Shown: positions 1-12,302, counted from the first letter of the stretch. The stretch is DNA of 64,000 nt from Paraconiothyrium sp. Pb-2020 (GCA_022419385.1 JAJUBI010000006.1:2976001-3040000), one strand, 5' to 3'. Translations and numbers: made by a program. Notes: a model not told the origin generated them from the sequence alone.

Positions 1-3000
1 GATATCCTTGGAAAACCGGTTCATTAACTGGCCTAGCGGCGTCTGGTCGAAGAAGCGGAATTTCGCATGCGCAATCTTCTGAATCAGTCTCTCGTGAATT
101 CGTCTCGAAGCTGCCAGTGAGCCTGCGAATAGGAATCCCTCCCTCACAAACGTAATGAACATGAAGATTACGCCGAGGACCGCATATACGGCTAGGTAGT
201 ACGTGGAGTCGACCTCAGTATCGTGCTTCACGAAGCTGGAGCTGGTCTGCATAAGATCGTAGGAGTACTGGTTTTGCGCCGATTGGATTTGGCTGAAGAA
301 GGGGATGTTCCAACTGCAGGTGCCGCTGCTCAGGCAGGTGCCGACACCATTAAATGTAGGAGCATGCGTGATAGGTGACTTGCGGTGGGCACCCATCAAC
401 TGCACGTTCTTTTCAGTATACGCGTTGGCCCATGATCGAATCCAAATATTGGTCGAGACGGAGGACACTTGCTGAGCTGCAAAAGAGATTGCGGCGCCAA
501 CCCAGTAGTACCAAGGACCCATAGCTCTTAGGTACATCAAGATGATACTCAACTTCACCCCGCCTTCAGCCTTTGTCTCTTCTTGAGTATTGCTAGCTGG
601 AGTCTTTTTCGGATCTGCCAAGCCGTTCGCACTCCCGTTCGCGGTCCCATTGGCATGATGTGCTTCTTCAGCTTCATCACCTGGTATGTTGACTTTCGAC
701 GCTACCCTGGACGTACCACGAGAGGCTGGTCGCGATTTTGAAAGGTCTTCGTTTAGCTTGCCGGAGTCGATGACCTCAGTAGCAGTGCCTTGAGCCTGGA
801 TTCTGCCATTTTCGAGTACGGCGGCAAAGCCGGCCTCTGGCAAGCACAAGCTAACATTGTGGGTAACAAGGATGCAGGTACGGTTGTACATGAGCGGGCC
901 CATCAAAGCTTTGTCAAAGATCCACTTAGCCGTGTGAGAGTCTACGGCACTGAGAACATCGTCGAGCAAGACGTGACGTGCTTTGCTGTAAAGGGCTCGA
1001 GCGAGCGAGATACGCTGTTTCTGGCCTCCTGACAAGGTTACACCCTTCTCGCCGACAAGTGTTTCGTCTCCGGCATCCAAAATGTCCAGGTCACGCTGCA
1101 AGGAACATGCAACAATGACGTCCTTGTAACGCTTCGCATCGAAGTGGCTTGCAAAGATGATGTTGTCCTTGACCGTTCCATTGACCAGCCATGCCTGCTG
1201 CGCGCAGTACGCAACGCTCTCTGTGAGACCGGTCTCCGGGTCGAGCTTCATATCCTCGCGGCTGCGACCCCCCGGCAGATAGACTTCGCCTTTCAATTTA
1301 GTCATTTCTCCAAGCAAAGCCATTAGCAATGAGGTCTTTCCAGAACCTGTGGGGCCAACGATGACGTTCAGTTCACCAACCTTAAAGCGCAGGTTCAGGT
1401 CCATGAGCTTGAAAGCATCGGCGGCCGCCTTGTCTTGCAGGTCCTTGCCGCCCCAGCTGAAAGTGCCACGTTCGAACCCAATGAGCGGGGAGCCGGTTGC
1501 ATCCTTCTTGTGCGTGACGAGCTGAGCGTATTTGTCGGTCTCGGGTTCGTTGAGATACTCTTCAATACGATCGACCGAAACCTTGGACTCCTGGACGTGG
1601 GCAACCATATCGGCTAGTTGATCCAGGGGTATCCTAAGGATCTGGAAGAGGGACAACGCGGTGAAAGCAACGGATGGCACCAGGTCTTTCTTCTCCACTT
1701 TCGTGTAGACAAGGAAGGAAAGAAAAGTGATCAGAATCGGAGTTCCAGACCAGACTGTTGCGGCAATTGCCCATAGTAGATAACGCTTCCTCAGGTGCTT
1801 GAGTTCCAGATAGCGCTTCTCGTTGACCTGTCCAATGAATCGTTGCTCCCACGCAAAGTACTTGATAATGCGAATGTTCGTTAGGACTTCGTTCGTAGTA
1901 TGAATCCTGGCATCAGTAGCCGCTAGGATCAACTTCTGGATGCTTGAGAACTGCTTCGATACATAAAGGTTTACCGGAAGGAGAAAGACCATCATTCCGA
2001 TACCCGCAATAGAGCTGTATCCCAGGATCGTATATAGAAGCGTTACAGCGCCGATGATCATGACGGGAGTGTTCGCCCATAGGAAGTGTAGGTAAGCGCA
2101 AATCTCGCTGACCTTAAACGCATCCACTGCCATCAGGTTGATGATGGCGCCGGTGGTGACTTGTGAGTCGGCTGTGCTCTGTTCGTTATCCTGCTGAGCT
2201 TGGTCTGCTTGGCTCGTCTTCTTCTTTCTACGACCAAACGTCATCATCCTCTTTAACCGTCCGGGCTCTGGCTCACCCTCGGTTTTGTTCTTCTTTTCCT
2301 CCCCCAAAACTTTGTCGGCGCCAGCGGCGGCCCTTCGTTTGAGTGCTTTGGCATAGATTTCACCAATGACGATTGCGCGCAAACGTATGCAGATTTTCCG
2401 CCCGATCCATAATGCATGGCCATCGGCAAGAGCGGAAAGACATCCTGAGACAAAAAGTAGGATGACATAGAACCATGCCGCGTTCTTCGGAGTATACTCT
2501 GGCGCTTCAACGTATTCCAAGATAGCCTTCAAGAGCAATGTCGGAGCAAAGGCGATGACACCAGACATGGCGGCCCAAGCAGCTTGAATAAGCAAGCCGC
2601 GCTTAAAGTGCTTCAGAAGATGGAATGCGAGAGAAGACGTTTTCTTGACTTGTCGATAGTTGGCAATGACGGCAGCTGCTTTGTCTTTTGGCGTCAGATT
2701 CCAAACATCAGACAGCTCGTAGGTCTTCTTGTACCCCGTCCAAACGATGGAATCTACCCATGACCAGGTTGCGAGGGAAAAGACGCTTGCGGTAGGTTCG
2801 CGTGAGGGCTCGATATCACCCTCGTATTCGAGTTCGACGGCTCTGTTTCCTTTCCGTGAAGAAAGAGCTATTATCAAAAGTACCGAATTGAGAACAAAAT
2901 CAGCGATGGTCAGTCTCTGCTGGAGAGATGAGCGAGGATGAATGATAGCGGATCGGAATACGAGAATGGCCAGGATCCATTGGAACCCGTAGATGAAAGC

Positions 3001-3487
3001 CGTATGATACCAAAGCCTAGGAAATGACATCCTGCTAGAGCTCGAAAAGAGCAGTCTCAGCGAGGCTAAAGTCGCAACATATGCCCATACGACGATGCCA
3101 GCGATGGCGGCTATCCTGCCCTTGTGACCATATGCGCCCGTGAAAAAGACTGCCACATGCACCCCCAATGCTGCCAGTACAGCTATTTCTTCCAGTACAA
3201 CGACTGCAAATTCGCCGCGCGGCTTGGTCACGGCCATTGTAGACGCGGTTTGGCGACTGACTGTCGGATGTAAAGCCAGCTGCTCGTTGCGATCGAGCTC
3301 GTCCTCGCTAGAGTCTGTGTCGTCGCCATCATAGTGAGGGCTTTGTAGTGACCAGGGTTGGGTAGGGTCTTCGAGAACGGTGTAGGCGTGGTAGTATTTG
3401 GACGCCTTCGCTTCTTGATAGAGTTGAAATGCGAGGTAAAGGAGCGACACCGCGCAGAGGACAAGGGGAAATAATGTCTGAAGATAA
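1..3487 (-). CDS. ABCC-family full-size ABC transporter (Ybt1/MRP-like), partial
   Basis: ATP-driven export pump of the MRP/ABCC type, probably in the vacuolar or plasma membrane, moving conjugates or bile-acid-like anions. The minus frame is open from an acceptor near 3488 to the window start. Reading along it are hydrophobic N-terminal segments (TMD0), a charged linker, the first transmembrane domain, then nucleotide-binding domain 1 with Walker A GPTGSGKT (about 1330-1370), signature LSGGQ, Walker B VLLDDV and an H-loop histidine. The start of the second transmembrane domain follows (RFFDQTPLGQLMNRFSKD at the edge). The second nucleotide-binding domain lies outside the window. The 5' end is not solved: a branch site CTAAC and acceptor CACAG precede 3487, so a short coding exon lies upstream. 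A GT at 3628 is one phase-compatible donor (141-nt intron), but the resulting N-terminus is not recognisable. Family assignment is firm; substrate is unknown. Confidence 0.9.
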
Positions 3488-3628
3488 CTGTGCAAGTTAG
3501 CGTTCGTTCAGAATATGCCCATTCTGCTTCTAGTCTCATAGGCCACCGGTCAATTGCGCACGAGATTTCGAATTTCCGATTTGCCGCTTCGATCCAGGTT
3601 CATAGTGATATTTCGCAGCGGTTCGTAC

Positions 3629-5472
3629 GTTGCCTCGGCATTGCGTGCTCCACCACCAGTGTGCATATGTCCGCCCGCACCTCCGTTTGTCCAGTAAGTG
3701 ATGCCAAAGGTAGATCTAATATCCTCATGCGACTGTCTCGGGCGATATGGTGTGGGACGATGAATTGCGGCATGTGTGGCGGTTGGCGCAAAGTGACGAA
3801 GGTGGGGCGACGCCGCTGTTGGGCGATGCAGGACAGTCGCGGAGGTGAGATTGGTGTGGAGGGCGCCGAATTGCGTATCGTATATCCTGGGTGCCTGGGT
3901 AACACAGAGCCCTGAGGCCAATCGGCTATGTAGTTTCGTGCATCGCTGGCGGGTGAACATGTCGAGGTGGTCCATCTGGGTACTGGAGTATCTCGAATAC
4001 AAGACAAGGATAAAGAAACGTGGACTTACTCTTTCTCGAAGCAGGGCGAGAAATCGTCCTGGCGCCAGGACGGGCCTTTGCAGCGGGCGAACATGCTTCA
4101 CGGCGAGGCCTCTTGCGCAGTCCTCTGGTGGCTGTCGAGGGTCGGAAGCAGTCCGCGGTCGAGATTATGAGCGGCAGGTGCGCATTTGTAGATTACGACG
4201 ACACACGCAGACAACAACACGCAGGTCGGTCGCGCTTGGTGAATTGGCCGGCGGCAGTCCAGATGTCTGGGATTGCGAGGCAAGCGTGCCCCGGGAAGAT
4301 ATAATCGCGAGCTCCACAATAGTCGGCCGTCGAGGGGCGCACTGACGATTCCACGCGCGCGTGTACGTCAGAGATGTAGAGCGGCGGTGTCCGCTCCGCA
4401 CGCCGATGAATGGCCCAACAGCCGAGCAGAGAGCTGGGGTTCCGCTTGCAGGGTCGCCGGCGCAGCGTGCGAGTATATGTATAGCTGTGGTATGCCAGCC
4501 GCCATGGAACGCAGCGCTGCAAACCGTCCCAGCGCGCCCTGCGACGTCGTTCCCGGCGCTGGCCCGCCCATACTCACCGCTCTGAGTCACGCGGCTCCAT
4601 GTGCCTAGTAGCGCGACGGTGCGCGATAGCAGTTCCCGTGCTGCTGCAGTGCGAATGCACGCCCTGCACCGCTTCACCATACGGGGACCCACCCGCAGAT
4701 CCGCCTCTGGGACATCCCAACGCGTGAACGGCTGTCGGCGGGAATAGTATCGGCCCTACATTTGTGCATTCGTGCACTATCAAACTCATCATGAGCAAAC
4801 ACCATGCGAAATCGTGATGCCTGACATGACCCATGTGAATCGCTCTGCTGACGCTCGTCTGACAAGATCGTATATCGCATCGTAGAAATCTGGGGAACCC
4901 GACATCACCTCAGATCCACATATGCAGAGCCATCACCGCACTTTTCCACTGCCATTTTCCACGTCCAGCTAGCACGCCAGCTTCTCCAGAGATGGTGTGT
5001 AAACCAACCGTGGCCCACCAACCTTCGTCCTTCGCGTGCGCGCTCATGCAGGTAGCCACCCACCGACCTCGCAGAATCTCTTGATTGGCAGGCCCATGCT
5101 CCACGGATGCCCTCGTTCATTATCGTGCAGCCGTTAGATATGTGGGGTATGCGGTGTTTGGGGAAGGTAGAGACAGGGGTCCATGGAAGCGAGTTTTGCG
5201 ATAGATAGTCGCACGTGGGAGTGACACAGCGACTCTTGTCCCAATACACTAACACTATGTTTGTCATCCCCAACTTCTGGAACACTCATAGACACTGCGG
5301 TCAAGATTACGATTGGAATCTCCCAAGTCACTTGGTGGGTACATAGCAACTTTAGCACTTGTTGAATAGCAAGAGCTTAGCGCGGGCGCTGGATAGTAAA
5401 AGGGCGGAAGTCACAACGGCCGATGCTTTATTTGGAACTTTGGTATGTACAGTGACGGTTAGGAAAGAAATT
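3629..5472. other. intergenic, ABC transporter 5' region
   Basis: Contains the unlocated first exon and promoter of the ABC transporter and the 3' flank of NDUFA12. Between about 3850 and 4700 several frames on both strands are open for 70-180 codons. None of them shows a recognisable domain, and their overlap points to GC-rich composition rather than genes. Confidence 0.5.
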
Positions 5473-6263
5473 CTACTGGCGCGCCTTCGCTACCGGTACC
5501 CATGGTGAGTACTTATTCTTGACCCTGCACGACTTTAGCATCAGTCCAACGATTGAAACGGATAAACATACGTGCTGTACGGCTTGTATCCAGAGCGGCT
5601 CCATGTCAACGTTGGGCGGTGCTCCTTGGGCTCCCATACGCGCACTTGTCTCTGAAGGATAGGGTCCACACTGGGAGCCTTGTCGACCATGTACGACATC
5701 CACGCGTGCCTGCGCCTCTTAGATTCTGCTGCGGAGATGCTTTGGGGTCAAATCATACCATCCGGGCTCGATCTGAGAACTGCAAACACTTAGCTTTGCA
5801 CGCGAGAGGCGGCGCCGTTGCAACTCACGGATCAAACTCCTTGTCCTTGTAGTCTACCCAGCGTGTCCTTACTGCGCCAGCGGGTCAATTGACTGCTCCA
5901 AAGTATATCAGGTACGTGTCTGCATACGCGGGAGCTCCTCGGCCAGGTTCTCATAAAACTTGTTTCCGTACTTGTCTGCGCCTATGTACGTTCCGGCTTT
6001 GGTGTCGCCTGTCACCCGTCAGCCTCTGTGTGCTCCCGTTCTCTTTCAGACTAAGCATACCGATATTCTATGTTCGCGGACGGCTGCGGTTAGCGACGTG
6101 TGCGGCGGACCGGAAGCATGGGCATAGCGTACCTGCATCTGGTGGCCATATTCCTGCGATAGAAGGTCAATTGGTGTCGCAAATTACACGGGAAGCTGAG
6201 GAGACTGCTCACTTTGAAACCAATTCTGCGGAGGTTCCGCAATGTCCTCATAAGCGTCGACAT
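5473..6263 (-). CDS. NDUFA12: NADH:ubiquinone oxidoreductase (complex I) accessory subunit NDUFA12 / B17.2
   Basis: Accessory subunit of mitochondrial complex I, on the matrix arm. The gene is broken into eight exons: 6213-6263, 6133-6153, 6061-6067, 5928-6008, 5829-5871, 5759-5779, 5572-5709 and 5473-5524. They sum to 414 nt (137 aa) with all phases matching. The product starts MSTLMRTLRNLRRIGFK and contains the family core GDTKAGTYIGADKYGNKFYE, then RTRWVDYKDKEFDP, SQIEPGWHAWMSYM and a C-terminus KYSPWVPVAKARQ. Exon 3 is only 7 nt (Asn-Ile and the first base of Gly). It is needed because without it the reading frame of GDTK cannot be joined. Introns are 49-76 nt with GT..AG ends. The gene shares a short promoter with PGS1. 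Length fits fungal homologues. The call rests on recognised family motifs; exon borders are my manual splice. Confidence 0.93.
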
Positions 6264-6422
6264 GGCGGCGGGGTTGTAGAGAGGAAGTTCGGAGCTGCGA
6301 CACACTTCAAGACGTCGTTGCTTGGCACCGTCCTCATCATCCCAAAGTGGTTTAGCTTTGGGGAGTGCAACATCAAAACTTCCGTATGTGATGCTACGTC
6401 CTATGCATTGTTCAATTGCAAG
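6264..6422. promoter_or_regulatory. bidirectional promoter region NDUFA12 / PGS1
   Basis: Only 159 nt separate the two divergent start codons (6263 on minus, 6423 on plus), so both promoters and 5' leaders must fit or overlap here. Both genes encode mitochondrial proteins. No specific factor site was identified. Confidence 0.6.
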
Positions 6423-8226
6423 ATGATAATACGAAGCTGCTTAAGGGTACAAGGCTCCCGGATTGCGGTACGACGCAGCATACCAATTCGAACACGATCA
6501 GTCCAATGCGCGCGAAGATATTCAACAGCCAACGCCCCTTCCATGGCTTCATCAACGCCCCAATCGCAAGTCTCGATGCTGGCCGCCATAACAAACGATT
6601 TGGATAAGATTGCGCCCAGGTTTGAGGTTCAGCCCGAGCAGATAGAAATACTGAAGACACCATCGGAATTTTACGAAACACTCAAAGTAGGTCTCACGTG
6701 TTCGTTTCCCATCCATGGATATCATCGATATCGAACATCCTACACATCGACCAGGATTTATCAATGTAACATGCGATGCAAACCCTCCATCGGTATACCT
6801 TTGATTATAGTCTCGAAGATGGCTTTTGTTTTACTGAAATCTCGATATTATGATCATTTCTAACCCCCTATTACAGGACAGAATTTCCAAAGCCCAGACC
6901 CGCATCTATCTCAGCACCCTCTACATTGGTAAAACCGAACACGACCTCATCTCCACCATCCGCACCTCTCTCCAACGCAACCCTGAACTTCGCGTCTCGT
7001 TCCTTACCGACGCTCTCCGTGGAACTAGAGAAACCCCAAATGCATCATGTGCCTCTCTCCTCGCGCCCCTTATCACTGAATTCGGCCCCAGGGTCGAAGT
7101 CCGCATGTTCCACACGCCCAATCTAACTGGTATACGCAAGAAAGTCGTTCCCAAACGCATCAACGAAGGCTGGGGCCTCCAGCACATGAAGCTGTATGGC
7201 GTTGATGACGAGATCATCATGAGCGGCGCGAACCTATCAACAGATTACTTTACCAACCGCCAGGATCGGTACCACCTCTTCAAAGACGCGAGGCTCGCGG
7301 AGTACTTCTCCAAGATACATGCCGGCGCGTGCGACCTCTCGTTCTCCATACAACCCGCAGATACCCAAGCCGGCTACACCATGACCTGGCCTTCGTCGAA
7401 TCCAGCACCCTCCCCCCTAACTTCCCCCTCTTCTTTCAAAAAGGCAACTTCCACCCACCTTAGTCACCTCCTCACGCCCTCCAATTCTCCTGCCCCTGTC
7501 CCAGGCGGCACAAACACAACCATCTACCCGGTTCTCTCTCTCGTGCCCCTGCTAAACACTTCGACCGAACTACCCGCCCTCACTACTATCCTCGCCTCCC
7601 TTTCCAAACCACCCTTCCATCCCTCAACCTGGACCTTTACCGCAGGCTACTTCAATATGACACCCTCCTTCCGGCGTCTACTCCTCGCAACACGGCCCGC
7701 TAGCGGAACAGTACTTACTGCGCATCCCTTCGCAAACGGCTTCTTCGGAAGCAAGGGCGTGAGCGGGATGTTACCGGATGCTTACACCCATCTTTCTAAG
7801 ATGTTCCTGCGAAAGGTGAAGTATGAGGGGTTGGCAGAAAATGTGCAGTTGAAAGAGTGGCAGCGCGGGAAGGTGAATGAGGAGGGTGGGTGGACGTATC
7901 ATGCGAAAGGGCTGTGGGTCACGTTTCCTTCTTCCCCTGCCTCTTCTTCTAACGTCGGGGATGAAAAACCGGCGGAAGAGCCGAGTATTACGGTAGTTGG
8001 GTCGAGTAACTACACGAAGAGAAGTTATGAGCTGGATCTTGAGGCGAATGTTGTGATTGCGACAAGCGACCCAGGATTGAGGAGGAAATTGGGTGAGGAG
8101 GTCAAGTGGCTGGGCGAGTACGCGAAGAAGGTTGATGAGAGCGAGTTCGAGAAGCCGGAGAGGAAGGTTAGTGTGGGTGTGAGGTTGTCGATGTGGCTTG
8201 TAAGGGTGCTGGGCGGGGCTTTGTAA
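6423..8226 (+). CDS. PGS1: CDP-diacylglycerol--glycerol-3-phosphate 3-phosphatidyltransferase (phosphatidylglycerophosphate synthase)
   Basis: Makes phosphatidylglycerophosphate from CDP-diacylglycerol and glycerol-3-phosphate, the committed step to cardiolipin in the mitochondrial inner membrane. Exon 1 is 6423-6686 and exon 2 is 6877-8226, joined in phase 0 for 537 aa. The intron (6687-6876, 190 nt) is long for this window; GTAGGT opens it and TTACAG closes it. The N-terminus is Arg-rich and non-acidic (MIIRSCLRVQGSRIAVRRS...RRYST), a typical matrix-targeting presequence, which is why 6423 is preferred over later in-frame ATGs. The first HKD motif is complete (H191, K193, D198 in HMKLYGVD). 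The second is degenerate (H430, K432 in HAKGLWVT, then VVGSSNYTKRSYELDLE), as is common in eukaryotic PGS1. This is a phospholipase-D superfamily enzyme. Confidence 0.95.
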
Positions 8227-8507
8227 AACCAAACCGTGAGGAGGGCATGCATGTGTAAGAAAAGTGTAAGATATGTGGTCAGCGGAACACCGAATTTGTT
8301 CTCAACCAGTTCGTTCATACGGAGGAGGATAGCTGAAGTGGATCAAAGAAATTGCTGCCTCTGCCAAGCGTCCAGCAGTGATATCTAAGCGTCCTTCTGC
8401 CCGTACGCCCACCATCTCTGTCATACGATGGTGCCCCAATACCCAAAAATGCTATGCCAAATAAAACATCACCCGTTGAGCCCATCCAACCGCGGCTATG
8501 TGCCTAC

Positions 8508-9404
8508 TTAGACTGTCCCCGCGATACTCAAGTCCCGAATCTCCTGCAACACTTCTTCTACCTTTGCATCCAATTCACCCTGTGCGTACTGGTCTCGTGT
8601 ATCGGCATCTAGGTACTGCTGTACCTGCGCCATCCGTGAATATGCCTCGGCGCAGAACCTCAGTTGAATCTTGACAAGGGCCTCAAAACTAGGATCCAGG
8701 TACGGTACTCGCAAATCAATAAGCTGCGGAAGTTCCGTGGTCAACATTTCGTTCAACTGGTCGTACGCCGCCTTGGCCATCTGCTCGTCCTTTTCCGCGC
8801 GAGGTAACTTGGTGACATCCTTATCCGGCTTATCCGTCAACTTCTTCACTTGGGCCCGCGTGCGATCGTAGTCCAAGGCCTTATGATCGCGCTTGGTGAT
8901 GCAAGAGTTGATGTCAGGAAAGTAAGAGCAAAAGCGCTGGATGGGATCGAGTACAGTAGTGCGGTATGGGCCGTCGAGGGCTTTTATTGTTTCGGCATCG
9001 AGATCGGTCACGGCTTGCTTGTAGGAGCGCGAGACGCCGTCTTTGGCGCCGGCGTCGCCGTAGAAGGCGTCGATGGTCTCGGCGATGCGCATTTGCGAGG
9101 CGGTCATGGCGCGGAGGGAGTCGAGATAGCCTTTGGCTTCTTTTTGAAGCTTGTTCGCGGCGGTCTCCATGGTGCGGTAACGTCTGTGAGGATATCAGGA
9201 CTGTGCTGATTTGGTGGGAGGGAGACGTGGGCATACCGCAGCTCGGTCTCGTAGTCGCGGTCATTTGTGCGTTCGACTTGGCCCGTTTTCATGAGCACCT
9301 GCGTCGTCGCGCGGTTGACGCCCTTCTTGAATCCTGCGCTGGTGTGAGCATGTGTGCCTGCTTGCGAGGGAGAGGGGAGCGTGAGACGGACCTGTCCAGG
9401 ACAT
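8508..9404 (-). CDS. RVS161: BAR-domain amphiphysin-like protein Rvs161/Hob3
   Basis: N-BAR protein that binds curved membranes, working with Rvs167-type partners in endocytosis, actin organisation and cell polarity. Exons are 9392-9404, 9237-9333 and 8508-9183 (786 nt, 261 aa; yeast Rvs161 is about 265 aa). The product begins MSWTGFKKGVNRATTQVLMKTGQVERTNDRDYE, then RRYRTMETAANKLQKEAKGYLDSLRAMTASQ, followed by the BAR helices to the C-terminus. There is no SH3 domain, as expected for this branch. The first exon is just 13 nt and its donor is the uncommon GTCCGT; without it the conserved MSW start is lost. The gene is convergent with PGS1 (281 nt apart) and divergent from MSW1. Confidence 0.95.
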
Positions 9405-9631
9405 GGCGGCGGTTGTGGTACTAGACACTTAGTAATTACTACGTTATATACACGGCGGGTCGCTATGCGCAGGAAAAGCACGTATGGAGCGAGTGAGTTG
9501 GTGGAATGATGGTTGTTTGCCAGCGTTTCGCGGGCTCGTGGTGGGAGGCCTGCGCCACAAATGACGAAGCGGCCTGCTTTGTTAGTGGCGGCCCGTCGTT
9601 CTGACTTCGCCAGTCCGCGACGCCCATATCA
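9405..9631. promoter_or_regulatory. divergent promoter region RVS161 / MSW1
   Basis: 227 nt between two divergent start codons, so it must hold both promoters. No specific site was recognised. Confidence 0.5.
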
Positions 9632-11045
9632 ATGCTCTCGAGACAATCGCCGCGCGCCTTGCGTAGGGCCCAATTGCTCCGATGGCCGCTCAATGCTGCT
9701 ACTCGCCGTGCCGAGTCGACGGATAAGCCCTCCAACGCACCTGACATACACGATTCGTTTCTCACCTACACGACCGAAGTTTCTTCCCAGTTACCCGATG
9801 CTCCTGCTTCCCCCGAGGCTTCCAAAACGCGCGTGTATACAGAGCGCGCATACCAAAGGGCTACAAACAGGAACGGGGGACCCGTCTTTGGTAAAATCAT
9901 CTTTTCCGGTATACAGCCCACAGGCGTTCCGCATCTAGGCAATTATCTTGGAGCTCTGCGACAATGGGTCAAGCTCCAGGATGAAGGCCACCCTAAGGAT
10001 CGAAGATTCTATTCCATCGTGGATCTACATGCCATCACCGTTCCCCAGGACCCGCAGTTGCTGGTGCAACGCACAAGAGAAACCTATGCATCATTAATAG
10101 CCATTGGCCTGGATCCTAAAAAAAGTGTTATATTCGCTCAGCAAGATGTCCTTGAGCACACCCAACTGATGTGGATCTTGAGCTGCCACGCGAGCATGGG
10201 TTATTTGGGACGAATGACGCAGTGGAAGGTACATCGGACCCTATCTACCCCACAGAGTGCATAAAGCTGACTGTTTACAGAGCAAAGCTGGGATGGCTGA
10301 CAATGCGGATCCCTTAGAAACCTCCGCTCCAAATAAGCCCGCCCTCAAGCTCGGCCTCTTCTCTTATCCCGTCCTCCAAGCGGCCGATATTCTCCTTTAC
10401 AACGCAACTCACGTTCCTGTCGGCGAAGACCAAGCACAGCACCTGGAATTTACACGAGAGCTTGGGAACAGCATCAACCACTTGTACGCCAAACCATCAG
10501 GCCCCTCGCGAGTGCCCTTTAAGGGTTTCTTTCTACCACAGACAATTCACTCGCCTGCCAAGCGTATAATGTCGCTTCAAGATCCCACCAAGAAGATGTC
10601 CAAATCAGATCCAGACGAGAGATCCCGCATCCTGATTACCGACTCCCGCGACGAAATCAACCTCAAGATCAAACATGCTCTTACCGATTCCGTTCCCGGC
10701 GTTTCCTACGATCGGGATTCACGACCCGGCGTGTCTAACTTGATAGACATCATGTACTACATGGATGAGAGCAAATACGGCTCGCCCGAGGAAATCGCAG
10801 CCGACATGTTTGGTAAAGATTTCAGCTTGAAAGTCTTGAAAGAGCAGGTAGCCACCACTGTTGCCGACGGGCTTGAGCCGATAAGGGAGCGGTATAACGA
10901 GCAGATGGCGAGGTCGCTCGAGGATGTCGATGCGGAGATGGGAAGGGGCGCATCGATGGCGAAGGGTACAGCGGCAATGAATCTGCAGAGATTGAAAGCC
11001 GCGATGGGTATCCGCCAACATAAACATAAGGCCAGCATGTCTTGA
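9632..11045 (+). CDS. MSW1: tryptophanyl-tRNA synthetase, mitochondrial
   Basis: Charges mitochondrial tRNA-Trp. Exons 9632-10228 and 10281-11045 join in phase 0 (453 aa). The 52-nt intron has GTACAT, a GCTGAC branch site and TTACAG. The class I signatures are present: the HIGH equivalent PHLGN at residues 100-104 (within SGIQPTGVPHLGNYLGA) and KMSKS at 304-308. The bacterial-type TrpRS core GEDQAQHLEFTRE also appears. The N-terminus (MLSRQSPRALRRAQLLRW...RRAEST) looks like a mitochondrial presequence, and the protein is of the bacterial/organellar rather than the cytosolic TrpRS type. Confidence 0.96.
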
Positions 11046-12302
11046 TTTGCACGAGGTGGGAACTGTACCATATGTATAAATGTGTGTATACTACATGTAG
11101 CAATGCAAGGACACAATCATGATTGTCTCGATTTCTGAACCCACCTCTTCCTATTCATTCTCCCTTTTCAAATACTCTCCGCTTGGTCTGCCAACTGGAG
11201 AGCGCACGTCCACAACGCAGCAAGCTCCTGACCTCAGCAGCTTGTCATTTTGTCATCTTGAATCTGACCACCGCTGTAAAGATCAACTAGAACGTCATCA
11301 CAAGCATACTTACTGGCTGCCTGGGCAGCTATACTCAACATCTCGCCCGTTCAATCAAGTATGATCAACAACTACAAGATTTGTTCAGAGGCATGTAAAA
11401 TCGATCTGTTCTACACACGATAACCAAAGGTAAAATCCGGCTTCTCGCGTCAGTGTGGACGTAAGCAATACACCATCAGTCTTATCTTCCGAATGGATGC
11501 AGTGAAATTTGAACGCATGTTCCGTCTGTGCCCAGCCATGCCCTAGTTAGAATCCATGAGTAACAATCTGTACCCCCTTTTTGGCCTTGGGTGCAAGACT
11601 TAATCGAGCTGGCCCATCTATAAGCAGGCCAAGGTAGATGATGTAAAAGACCACTTCCCATATTCACCACCACCCAGGTACATCAATATGCTCGTTTCCT
11701 ACGTCTATTCGTCATACTGCTTCCCGCCGATTCCAAGCTTCAGATGAACGTATCTCGCTTATGAATTCCATGAGAGAGTAATCTGTTGGCGCAATTCTTT
11801 TACCAGTGGTACTTTCATGGTAGTTCAACATATTTCACATCCCGCCTGCAAGATGAGAATTACACCTAAACCAATGTTCCAAGTATTCTGCACCAGGGCG
11901 GTGACCGCGTTCGACGGGTATACAAATTTAATATATGCACACAAGCTGAATTGCTTCTCTTGTGAAACTGTGAAGGGGACGGAACGCTGTCATATGACGA
12001 CTACGCATGGATCAAAGCCATGCAAAATGCCATACCGAAACGCCATCCATGCATGCAAGCGCAATCTAGAAGCCCACACGGGCGTGACAGCGACGGGGAA
12101 TAGATTTGGTGACCCCGCCTCAAGGTCGCCAGTCGCCGCGCTCGAGACCGGCAACTGCAGACTCATGAGAAATAAGACGCCCATGTACTGCACCGTCGCC
12201 GTGCAATTGTGCCGCAACGGTCGTAAGAATACGTGGGACGTCAAGCGGCGGTATACCATAGTAGAGGGAGGAGAGTGACGCGCAAGGGTAAAGCGGCGCG
12301 GT
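11046..12302. other. intergenic between convergent MSW1 and CDC34-like genes
   Basis: About 1.26 kb holding the two 3' flanks. Short open frames (up to 153 codons at 11817-12278) have no recognisable domain or good coding character. I see nothing else. Confidence 0.5.

Noticed and set aside
3845..4692. overlapping open frames in several phases on both strands
   Set aside because: GC-rich intergenic composition; no domain, and frames contradict each other.
5889..6422. upstream extension of the PGS1 open frame
   Set aside because: This part lies antisense over NDUFA12 exons and the shared promoter; the mitochondrial presequence starts at 6423.
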